A DNA stretch of 40,530 nt from an uncultured Ruminococcus sp. (GTDB taxonomy: Bacteria; Bacillota; Clostridia; Oscillospirales; Ruminococcaceae): positions 1 to 40,530 of the forward strand of contig CANQVA010000016.1 of the NCBI GenBank assembly GCA_947627175.1, read 5' to 3'. The position numbers and the translations under genes are program-made. The number at the start of each line of letters is the position of its first letter. Positions within the stretch are counted from its first letter, which is position 1. The notes beneath the pieces were generated by a model. That model was not told the DNA's origin. It was given only the letters and a program-made list of their open reading frames with translations, and did not search any database. This document shows positions 33,976 through 40,530 of the stretch, piece after piece.

Positions 33976-35508
33976 GTGAAAACAACAGCACAGAAATTAT
34001 TTTCCGTTATGCTCAGTCTGCTTACAGCATTTATGTGCATAACAACAACATCTGCATATGCAGATTATCAGCCACTACCACAACAGACACCAAAATCCAC
34101 AAGCAAAATGATATTTTCATTATCATCAACACAAGCAATATCGCCCGGTGATGATATTCAGCTTGACATTAACGCAGCATATACTACTGCAATTTCAAGC
34201 ATTGAACACGTTATACTTACAATTCCTGACGGCTTTGAATTTACAGGAATGTCGGACTATTCGCCTATGTTCAATGGTTCTGTTAGTTATATCACATCAG
34301 GAAATAATGTTAACATTTCTATTTCAAGCGATGGTTCAGTAAATGAAGGTAGTGTAGTTGCATCAATATATCTTCATGTATCTGAAAATTGTTCTATAGG
34401 TATGCATAATTTTTTGTGGAAAACTACAGCAATGTCGTGTACAACACCTTCAGGCAATCGTTATTCACCAACTTTTTTAACAGGAATTATCAATGTCGGA
34501 AATTCAAGCGGTGGTAATACTACTACTCCGACTACTACAACCCCGACAACAACAACAACAACAACTACTACTACTACTACCACTACAACTACAACAACTA
34601 CTACCGCCACTACAACTACAACCACAGTATCTGCATATATGGAAGTAAAAATACAGTCATATCCTACTAAAACAGCTTATACAGTCGGTGAAGAACTTGA
34701 CCTCTCAGGCGGTGTATTCTACGCTGACGGAGTTGATGAATACGGATACCGTTTCCAAAGCCTGAATAATGATATGACAAACAATGAATATGTTGATACT
34801 TCTGAATTTGACAATACAAAAGCAGGTACTTACAAAATCTTTATCAGAATGAATTTTAAAACACTGTTTAACGATTTATCCGATGAGACTTACTTTGAAG
34901 TAACTGTTTCCGAACCTGAAACAACAACAACAACAACTACTACCACAACCACCACAACGACAACTACAACAACTACAATGTCAGATTATCTTCATGTAAT
35001 TATTGATTCATACCCCACAAAGCTTGCCTATAATATCGGTGAAGAACTTGACCTTTCAGGCGGTTCATATCATTATTCAGGTCATAAAGGCGGTGCTGAT
35101 TTTGTTTCAAAAATATATTATATGACAGAAAGTACAGAAGTAGATACTTCCGAATTTGATAACACAAAAGCAGGTACTTACAAAATATACGTAAAAGTCA
35201 CATTTGAAGGTATATATGGAGAAAATTATTTTGAAGTTACTGTTTCTGCATCTGAATATGAAATGGGCGATATAAACGGCGACGGTTATATTGACTCGGT
35301 AGACGCTACAGCCGTACTTATAGAGTATGCAAAACTTTCAACTTCAGGTGTTGGCAGTTTTGACGAAAATCAAAAACAATCCGCCGATATAAATAAAGAC
35401 GGTTTCACCGATTCAGTTGATGCTACACTTATAATGATGTATTACGCCTATCTCTCAACAGGCGGTGCTGATACAATGAAAAACTGGCTTTTTACTAATA
35501 ATATCTAA
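33976..35508 (+). CDS. Secreted cohesin-like / BIG3 / dockerin protein
   Basis: 510 residues from a GTG at 33976 (GGAGG eight bases before). Residues 1-29 signal peptide ending SAYA. Residues about 42-170 are a beta-sandwich that resembles cohesin or CBM2/3-fold domains (PGDDIQLDINA, LTIPDGFEF, ASIYLHVSENCSIG), a tentative call. Residues 184-217 and 315-334 are poly-Thr linkers. Residues about 218-313 and 335-428 are two similar Ig-like group 3 domains, each with DTSEFDNTKAGTYKI. Residues 429-505 are a C-terminal type I dockerin (GDINGDGYIDSVDA, ADINKDGFTDSVDA). It has no recognised catalytic domain, so it is probably a structural or adaptor part of a cellulosome-like surface complex. Its dockerin closely resembles the one in the gene at the left edge. 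Confidence 0.8.
   Translation: MKTTAQKLFSVMLSLLTAFMCITTTSAYADYQPLPQQTPKSTSKMIFSLSSTQAISPGDDIQLDINAAYTTAISSIEHVILTIPDGFEFTGMSDYSPMFNGSVSYITSGNNVNISISSDGSVNEGSVVASIYLHVSENCSIGMHNFLWKTTAMSCTTPSGNRYSPTFLTGIINVGNSSGGNTTTPTTTTPTTTTTTTTTTTTTTTTTTTTATTTTTTVSAYMEVKIQSYPTKTAYTVGEELDLSGGVFYADGVDEYGYRFQSLNNDMTNNEYVDTSEFDNTKAGTYKIFIRMNFKTLFNDLSDETYFEVTVSEPETTTTTTTTTTTTTTTTTTTMSDYLHVIIDSYPTKLAYNIGEELDLSGGSYHYSGHKGGADFVSKIYYMTESTEVDTSEFDNTKAGTYKIYVKVTFEGIYGENYFEVTVSASEYEMGDINGDGYIDSVDATAVLIEYAKLSTSGVGSFDENQKQSADINKDGFTDSVDATLIMMYYAYLSTGGADTMKNWLFTNNI
34521..34626 (+). repeat. Poly-threonine linker tract 1
   Basis: Nearly all codons are ACA, ACT or ACC over about 100 bases, with occasional Pro or Ala. The codons are mixed, so the protein tract, not a fixed DNA repeat, seems conserved. 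Typical linker of ruminococcal modular enzymes; likely glycosylated. Confidence 0.85.
34919..34978 (+). repeat. Poly-threonine linker tract 2
   Basis: About 20 consecutive Thr codons (ACA/ACT/ACC/ACG) between the two BIG3 domains. Confidence 0.85.
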
Positions 35509-35564
35509 CTTCTTCCCTGCAAACAGCTTATTTCATGGGAAATATAACAAAATATCAAGAAAAT

Positions 35565-35606
35565 TACGGCTTTTTTAAGTGAAACACTTGACAAGCCGTA
35601 TTTTTT
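35565..35606 (+). terminator. Terminator after the dockerin gene, overlapping the rpsL promoter
   Basis: TACGGCTT (35565-35572) pairs with AAGCCGTA (35593-35600); inside, AAGTG and CACTT add a second stem; then six T's. Confidence 0.85.
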
Positions 35607-35616
35607 GGGTTATAAT
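35588..35616 (+). promoter_or_regulatory. Consensus promoter of the rpsL (str) operon
   Basis: TTGACA (35588-35593), 17-base spacer, TATAAT (35611-35616): full consensus. The -35 lies in the descending side of the terminator hairpin and the spacer contains its T-tract. Start expected near 35623, leader of about 45 bases. Confidence 0.88.
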
Positions 35617-35667
35617 ATATGAGTGTGCTTCTATAAGTACATGAATCTAAGGAAAAGGAGGAAAAAT

Positions 35668-36084
35668 ATGCCTACATTTAATCAGCTCGTTCGTAAGGGT
35701 AGAAAAGACTTGGAGGTTAAATCTACTGCTCCTGCTCTTCAGAAGGGCTACAATGCAAAAAAGAAGGTTCAGATTAACCAGAGTTCACCTCAAAAAAGAG
35801 GCGTTTGTACCGCTGTAAGAACTGCTACACCTAAAAAGCCTAACTCAGCTATGAGAAAAATCGCAAGAGTTAAGCTCACAAACGGTTATGAAGTAACATC
35901 TTATATCCCCGGTATCGGTCATAACCTTCAGGAACACAGCGTTGTTCTTATCAGAGGCGGACGTGTTAAGGATCTCCCCGGTGTGCGTTATCACATCATA
36001 AGAGGTACACTCGACGCTCAGGGCGTTGCAAACCGTGCACAGGCTCGTTCAAAGTACGGTGCAAAGAAACCTAAGCAGAAGTAA
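35668..36084 (+). CDS. rpsL: 30S ribosomal protein S12
   Basis: 138 residues; decoding-centre protein of the small subunit. Signature [17 protein letters not shown] is present with the wild-type (streptomycin-sensitive) lysine, and [14 protein letters not shown] follows with its conserved Pro-Gly. The ATG at 35668 ([11 protein letters not shown]) is seven bases after AAGGAGG; the longer upstream frame is not needed. First gene of the str operon. Confidence 0.98.
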   Translation: MPTFNQLVRKGRKDLEVKSTAPALQKGYNAKKKVQINQSSPQKRGVCTAVRTATPKKPNSAMRKIARVKLTNGYEVTSYIPGIGHNLQEHSVVLIRGGRVKDLPGVRYHIIRGTLDAQGVANRAQARSKYGAKKPKQK

Positions 36085-36290
36085 TTTTATTTCTGCTGTC
36101 AGTTTGACAGTACGTTAAACTGCTGTATTTAAAAAATAGGATAACTACTACCGCAGATAATGCGGAGATTTTATATAGATTTTTTATGAAATCCTCTGCA
36201 TTCTGACGCACTTGACCGGTGAAGTTTGTTCCAATAGAACAGTAATCGGTCGGTACGAGTACCTATGAATTCATGAATCTATGTGAAGGA
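36085..36290 (+). promoter_or_regulatory. Structured spacer between rpsL and rpsG
   Basis: The 217-base spacer is long for a str operon and rich in inverted repeats: CAGTTT/AAACTG with a competing CTGTCA-GTT-TGACAG near 36095-36125; CCGCA/TGCGG near 36152-36170; a longer imperfect pairing of ATGCGGAG with CCTCTGCAT; GACCG/CGGTC enclosing TGTTC/GAACA near 36210-36260; and GGTAC/GTACC just before. No terminator T-run and no gene is seen. In E. coli S7 represses its own operon by binding this intercistronic position; a similar role is possible but not shown. Confidence 0.45.
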
Positions 36291-36301
36291 GGGAAGCGAA
36301 A

Positions 36302-36772
36302 ATGCCAAGAAGAGGTAATATCGCAAAGCGTGATGTATTACAGGATCCTGTATACAATTCAAAGCTCGTTACACGTCTTATTAACAATATAATGCTTGAC
36401 GGTAAAAAGGGCGTTGCACAGAAAATTGTTTATGGTGCATTTGAAATCGTAGCTGAAAAAACAGGCAAGGACGCTCTTGAGGTTTTTGAACAGGCTATGG
36501 AAAATATTATGCCTGAACTTGAAGTAAAGGCTCGCCGTCTGGGCGGTGCAACTTATCAAGTGCCTATGGAGGTCAGACCTGAAAGACGACAGACTCTCGG
36601 TCTTAGATGGATTACAAAATATTCCAGAGAGAGAAACGAAAAAACTATGAAGGAAAGACTTGCCGGTGAAATCCTTGACGCTCTCAACGGCACGGGCGGT
36701 GCTTGCAAAAAGCGTGACGATACACACAAAATGGCAGAAGCAAACAAGGCTTTTGCTCATTACCGCTGGTAA
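36302..36772 (+). CDS. rpsG: 30S ribosomal protein S7
   Basis: 156 residues; primary 16S rRNA-binding protein of the 30S head. [20 protein letters not shown] at the start and [19 protein letters not shown] in the middle are family hallmarks; ends in [18 protein letters not shown] at 36302 preceded by GAAGGAGGG. fusA follows after 21 bases. Confidence 0.98.
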   Translation: MPRRGNIAKRDVLQDPVYNSKLVTRLINNIMLDGKKGVAQKIVYGAFEIVAEKTGKDALEVFEQAMENIMPELEVKARRLGGATYQVPMEVRPERRQTLGLRWITKYSRERNEKTMKERLAGEILDALNGTGGACKKRDDTHKMAEANKAFAHYRW

Positions 36773-36793
36773 GCGTCTTAAAGGAGGATTATT

Positions 36794-38878
36794 ATGTCAA
36801 GAGACTGCTCACTTGAAAATACAAGAAATATCGGCATAATGGCTCACATTGACGCAGGTAAAACCACAACCACAGAACGTATACTTTATTATACGGGTGT
36901 AAACCACAAAATCGGTGAAACTCATGAAGGTAACGCTACTATGGACTGGATGGCACAAGAGCAGGAAAGAGGTATCACTATTACTTCCGCTGCTACTACT
37001 TGCTATTGGGCAGGCCACAGACTCAATATAATTGACACTCCCGGACACGTTGACTTTACAGTTGAAGTTGAACGTTCACTCCGTGTACTCGACGGTTCTG
37101 TAACAGTCCTTTGTGCAAAGGGCGGTGTTGAGCCGCAGTCTGAAACCGTATGGAGACAGGCTGACAACTACAAAGTACCCCGTATGGCTTATGTAAATAA
37201 AATGGACATTATGGGTGCAGATTTCTATCATGTTGTTGACATGATGAAAGACAGACTTAAATGTAATGCCGTTCCAATTCAGCTCCCTATCGGTGCTGAA
37301 GACACTTTCTCAGGAATTATTGACCTTGTAGAAATGAAGGCTTACGTTTATTATGATGACCTCGGAAAAGATATCCGTGTTGAAGATATCCCCGAAGATA
37401 TGAAGGAAAAGGCACAGCAGTATCATGACGATATGGTTGAACACGTTGCCGAAATGGACGAAGAACTTATGGCTAAATATCTTGACGGTGAAGAACTCAC
37501 TCAGGACGAAATCAAAAGCTGTATCAGAAAGTCCACTATCGCTAATACTATGGTTCCTGTTACTTGCGGTACTTCCTATAAAAATAAAGGCGTTCAGAAG
37601 CTCCTCGATGCTATCATCGACTATATGCCTTCTCCGCTTGACGTTCCTGCTATAAAGGGCGTAAATCCCGATACAGGGGCAGAAGAAGAAAGACCATCAT
37701 CAGATGAAGAACCATTCTCTGCTCTCGCATTCAAGATTGCAACTGACCCGTTTGTCGGTAAACTTGCTTTCTTCCGTGTTTATTCAGGTGTAATCAATCA
37801 GGGCGATACAGTTCTTAATGCTACTAAGGATAACCGTGAAAGATTCGGACGTATTGTTCAGATGCACGCAAATCACAGAAAAGACCTCACTACAGTTTAT
37901 TCAGGTGACATTGCCGCCGCTGTAGGTCTTAAAAATACTACTACAGGCGATACACTCTGCGACGAAAAACATCCTATTGTTCTTGAATCTATGGAATTTC
38001 CTGAACCCGTTATTCAGCTTGCTATTGAACCTAAAACTAAAGCAGGTCAGGAAAAAATGGGTATCGCTCTCTCAAAACTCGCTGAAGAAGACCCGACTTT
38101 CAAGACATGGACAGATGAAGAAACAGGTCAGACTATTATCGCAGGTATGGGCGAACTTCACCTTGACATCATTGTTGATAGACTTCTCCGTGAATTTAAG
38201 GTAGAAGCTAATGTAGGTGCTCCTCAGGTTGCTTATAAAGAAGCTATTAAGGGTACTGCTGATGTTGACAAGAAATATGCACGTCAGTCAGGCGGTAAAG
38301 GTCAGTATGGACACGTTAAAATTCGTGTATCACCTAATGAATCAGGTAAAGGCTATGAGTTTACGAATGCAATTGTCGGCGGTGCTATTCCAAAGGAATA
38401 TATTCCTGCTGTTGACAAGGGTATTCAGGGTGCTATGAAATCCGGTATCCTCGCAGGATATGAAGTTGTTGATGTAAAGGTTGAACTCTATGATGGTTCT
38501 TACCATGAAGTCGACTCCTCAGAAATGGCATTCCAGATTGCCGGTTCAATGGCATTCAAGGAAGCTATGGAAAAGGCTAATCCGGTACTCATGGAACCTA
38601 TTATGAAAGTTGCTGTTACTGTCCCGGATGACTATACGGGTACAGTTATAGGCGACCTCAGTTCACGCCGTGGTCAGATTCAGGGTCAGGAGTCAAGAAC
38701 AGGCTCTGTTCAGGTTGACGCTCTTGTTCCGCTTTCTGAAATGTTCGGCTATACAAACGATCTCCGTTCAAACACTCAGGGTCGTGGTCAGTACACTATG
38801 GAACCCCACAGCTACCTTGAAGTTCCGAAGAATATCGCTGAAAAAATTATGACTTCCCGCAATAAGGGTAAAGAATAA
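36794..38878 (+). CDS. fusA: Elongation factor G
   Basis: 694-residue translational GTPase that drives ribosomal translocation. G1 is [20 protein letters not shown]2 includes [14 protein letters not shown]3 is [11 protein letters not shown]4 is NKMD. Domains II to V follow at the expected places, with FRVYSGVI in II and [19 protein letters not shown] in IV. Full length. ATG preceded by AAAGGAGG. A single copy in the usual rpsL-rpsG-fusA-tuf order. Confidence 0.98.
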   Translation: MSRDCSLENTRNIGIMAHIDAGKTTTTERILYYTGVNHKIGETHEGNATMDWMAQEQERGITITSAATTCYWAGHRLNIIDTPGHVDFTVEVERSLRVLDGSVTVLCAKGGVEPQSETVWRQADNYKVPRMAYVNKMDIMGADFYHVVDMMKDRLKCNAVPIQLPIGAEDTFSGIIDLVEMKAYVYYDDLGKDIRVEDIPEDMKEKAQQYHDDMVEHVAEMDEELMAKYLDGEELTQDEIKSCIRKSTIANTMVPVTCGTSYKNKGVQKLLDAIIDYMPSPLDVPAIKGVNPDTGAEEERPSSDEEPFSALAFKIATDPFVGKLAFFRVYSGVINQGDTVLNATKDNRERFGRIVQMHANHRKDLTTVYSGDIAAAVGLKNTTTGDTLCDEKHPIVLESMEFPEPVIQLAIEPKTKAGQEKMGIALSKLAEEDPTFKTWTDEETGQTIIAGMGELHLDIIVDRLLREFKVEANVGAPQVAYKEAIKGTADVDKKYARQSGGKGQYGHVKIRVSPNESGKGYEFTNAIVGGAIPKEYIPAVDKGIQGAMKSGILAGYEVVDVKVELYDGSYHEVDSSEMAFQIAGSMAFKEAMEKANPVLMEPIMKVAVTVPDDYTGTVIGDLSSRRGQIQGQESRTGSVQVDALVPLSEMFGYTNDLRSNTQGRGQYTMEPHSYLEVPKNIAEKIMTSRNKGKE

Positions 38879-38892
38879 TACGAAAAATCATT

Positions 38893-38919
38893 TGTTTTGG
38901 AGAAAATTTCTCCAAAACA
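38893..38919. repeat. Perfect palindrome between fusA and tuf
   Basis: TGTTTTGGAGAAA (38893-38905), one A, TTTCTCCAAAACA (38907-38919). The 13-base arms can form a stable hairpin but no T-run follows, so it is not a normal terminator. It lies directly upstream of the tuf promoter -35. Confidence 0.7.
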
Positions 38920-38920
38920 C

Positions 38921-38949
38921 TTGAATTTATTAAAATAATCTGATATAAT
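38921..38949 (+). promoter_or_regulatory. Promoter of tuf
   Basis: TTGAAT (38921-38926), 17-base spacer, TATAAT (38944-38949). Start near 38956, leader of about 39 bases. It lets tuf be expressed apart from the fusA operon. Confidence 0.75.
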
Positions 38950-38994
38950 ATATATACAGATTACTGTATTTTCTATTTAAGGAGGAATTTTCCA

Positions 38995-40194
38995 ATGGCT
39001 AAGGCTAAATTTGAAAGAACTAAACCCCATGTAAACATTGGTACTATCGGCCACGTTGACCATGGTAAGACAACTCTTACTGCTGCTATCACAAAGACTC
39101 TCGCTATGAAGGGTCAGGCTAAGTATGAGGCTTATGACATGATTGATAAGGCTCCCGAAGAGAGAGAACGTGGTATCACAATTAACACAGCTCACGTTGA
39201 GTATGAAACAGACGCTCGTCATTATGCTCACGTTGACTGCCCCGGTCATGCTGACTACGTTAAAAACATGATTACAGGTGCTGCTCAGATGGACGGTGCT
39301 ATCCTTGTAGTTGCTGCTTCTGATGGCCCTATGGCTCAGACAAGAGAACACATTCTTCTTGCTCGTCAGGTTGGCGTTCCTGCAATCGTTGTATTCATGA
39401 ACAAGGCGGACCAGGTTGACGACGAAGAACTTCTTGAACTCGTTGAAATGGATATCCGTGACCTTCTCTCATCTTACGACTTCCCCGGCGACGATACTCC
39501 TATTATTAAGGGTTCAGCTCTTGCAGCTCTTAACGCTCCCGATGACCTCAATGACCCGGCTTATGCTCCTATCCTTGAACTCATGGACGCTGTAGACAAC
39601 TACATTCCAAGCCCTGAAAGAGATGATGCTAAGCCTTTCCTCATGCCTATCGAAGATACTATGACAATTTCAGGTCGTGGTACTGTTGTTACAGGTAGAG
39701 TTGAAAGAGGCCGTCTTAATGTCAATGAACCTGTTGAAATCGTTGGTCTTTCTGATGAAAAACTCAACACTGTTGTTACAGGTCTTGAAATGTTCCGCAA
39801 AACTCTTGATTTCTGCGAAGCAGGCGATAACGTTGGTGCTCTTCTCCGTGGTATCACAAGAGATCAGGTTGAAAGAGGACAGGTTCTCTGCAAACCCGGT
39901 TCAATCCACCCACATACAAAGTTCTCCGGTCAGGTTTACGTTCTTAAAAAGGAAGAAGGCGGTCGTCATACTCCGTTCTTCAATAACTATAGACCTCAGT
40001 TCTATTTCAGAACAACTGACGTTACAGGCGTAATTACTCTTCCTGCTGATAAGGAAATGTGTATGCCCGGCGATAACGTAACTATGGACGTTGAACTCAT
40101 CACTCCTATCGCTATCGAAGAAGGACTTCGTTTTGCTATCCGTGAGGGCGGCAGAACAGTTGGTTCAGGCGTTGTAACTGCTATCAACGAATAA
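38995..40194 (+). CDS. tuf: Elongation factor Tu
   Basis: 399-residue GTPase that delivers aminoacyl-tRNA to the ribosome. G1 [16 protein letters not shown]2 region [17 protein letters not shown]3 [13 protein letters not shown]4 NKAD. Domains II and III end with [25 protein letters not shown] sequence (here VELITPIAI...). ATG preceded by AAGGAGG; own promoter. Ends before a strong terminator. Confidence 0.98.
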   Translation: MAKAKFERTKPHVNIGTIGHVDHGKTTLTAAITKTLAMKGQAKYEAYDMIDKAPEERERGITINTAHVEYETDARHYAHVDCPGHADYVKNMITGAAQMDGAILVVAASDGPMAQTREHILLARQVGVPAIVVFMNKADQVDDEELLELVEMDIRDLLSSYDFPGDDTPIIKGSALAALNAPDDLNDPAYAPILELMDAVDNYIPSPERDDAKPFLMPIEDTMTISGRGTVVTGRVERGRLNVNEPVEIVGLSDEKLNTVVTGLEMFRKTLDFCEAGDNVGALLRGITRDQVERGQVLCKPGSIHPHTKFSGQVYVLKKEEGGRHTPFFNNYRPQFYFRTTDVTGVITLPADKEMCMPGDNVTMDVELITPIAIEEGLRFAIREGGRTVGSGVVTAINE

Positions 40195-40210
40195 TTTTTT
40201 TCATACCTCA

Positions 40211-40244
40211 AAAAAAGACTGTCGATTCATTTCGGCAGTCTTTT
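40211..40244 (+). terminator. Terminator of tuf
   Basis: AAAAGACTG (40213-40221) pairs with CAGTCTTTT (40236-40244), extended inward by T-G, C-G and G-C pairs; A-run before and T's at the end. Confidence 0.9.
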
Positions 40245-40284
40245 ATTTATGTAAAATCACACACAAGCCGTCATTTATATGACA

Positions 40285-40314
40285 TAAAAAAGCCCGTTCA
40301 TTGGAAACGGACTT
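40285..40314 (-). terminator. Second terminator facing the rRNA gene
   Basis: Minus strand AAGTCCGTT and AACGGGCTT pair with one mismatch (40314-40306 and 40298-40290), followed by TTTTTT. It backs up the 5S terminator and may also serve an unrecognised transcript in 40315-40388, where I see no gene. Confidence 0.75.
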
Positions 40315-40388
40315 TCAGTTGTGAGTACCAGAATAACCTATCTCTCTTGTGCGGGCAAAGTGTACTGACATTGTACTAACGCATATAA

Positions 40389-40420
40389 TAAAAAATCGGA
40401 AGCCATAAAGACTTCCGATT
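40389..40420 (-). terminator. Terminator of the rRNA operon
   Basis: Minus strand AATCGGAAG (40420-40412), nine-base loop, CTTCCGATT (40402-40394), then a T-run. It begins only a few bases past the 5S 3' end. Confidence 0.92.
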
Positions 40421-40425
40421 AAATA

Positions 40426-40530
<105 letters not shown>

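Noticed and set aside
34521..34978. Low-complexity ACA/ACT tracts as microsatellites or assembly errors
   Set aside because: Codons are mixed and the reading frame stays intact through both tracts into the dockerin, so they are real Thr linkers.
36209..36237. Promoter TTGACC with a TAGAAC -10 in the rpsL-rpsG spacer
   Set aside because: The -10 matches poorly and the region is better explained by RNA structure within one operon.
40315..40388. tRNA gene downstream of 5S rRNA
   Set aside because: No cloverleaf, no T-loop GTTCRA motif and no CCA-type acceptor could be assembled on either strand.

Overview
The window looks like chromosomal DNA of a low-GC, Gram-positive gut or rumen Clostridium-class bacterium, most likely a Ruminococcus-type Oscillospiraceae. 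The evidence is AT-rich intergenic DNA, strong AGGAGG ribosome sites, type I dockerins with long poly-threonine linkers, a GH5 cellulase lipoprotein, a SipL/SpoIVA endospore-coat pair, and a str operon of Firmicutes type. This assignment is inferred from gene content; no database was searched.

Layout from left to right. (a) 1-1412, minus: the 5' part of a secreted protein with an N-terminal dockerin, a Thr linker and tandem BIG2 domains, running off the left edge. (b) 1.6-5.5 kb, minus: malQ-glgP, an alpha-glucan utilisation operon. (c) 5.6-6.6 kb: a small membrane protein (+) and a coiled-coil/zinc-ribbon protein (-). (d) 6.67-13.2 kb, minus: a long operon of a HAD phosphatase (apparently started at ATT), an unknown protein, iorA, an acidic unknown protein, iorB with an extra 104-residue N-terminus, paaK and a double-ACT protein. 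IorAB plus PaaK link arylpyruvates, aryl-acetyl-CoA and arylacetates. (e) 13.4-15.6 kb, plus: a lipoprotein GH5 endoglucanase with its own consensus promoter. (f) 15.6-18.9 kb, minus: SLOG protein, LCP-like protein with degenerate active-site motifs, TatD nuclease and PP2C phosphatase. (g) 19.0-24.6 kb, plus: alr, a TatD-associated radical SAM protein, a 43-residue membrane peptide, ilvE, serC and serA. (h) 24.65-24.86 kb, minus: a candidate stand-alone small RNA with a consensus promoter and terminator. (i) 25.0-27.6 kb, minus: an orphan solute-binding lipoprotein and a DUF4317 protein. (j) 27.7-30.8 kb, plus: sipL-spoIVA. (k) 30.8-34.0 kb: a 58-residue protein diverging from trkA-trkH across a region with two consensus promoters whose -35 boxes form an inverted repeat. 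(l) 34.0-35.5 kb: a secreted cohesin-like/BIG3/dockerin protein. (m) 35.6-40.2 kb, plus: rpsL, rpsG, fusA, tuf. (n) Right edge, minus: the 3' part of a 5S rRNA gene with two terminators, convergent with tuf.

The main themes are polysaccharide use (two dockerin proteins, a cellulase, glucan phosphorylase and glucanotransferase), amino-acid metabolism (Ser, branched-chain, D-Ala, aromatic keto acids) and core functions (translation, K+ uptake, sporulation). I found no CRISPR array, insertion sequence, prophage or tRNA gene. The least explained items are the candidate RNA at 24.65-24.82 kb, the ATT-started HAD gene, the iorB extension, the 20.76-21.03 kb leader and micropeptide, the palindromic trkA divergon and the structured rpsL-rpsG spacer.
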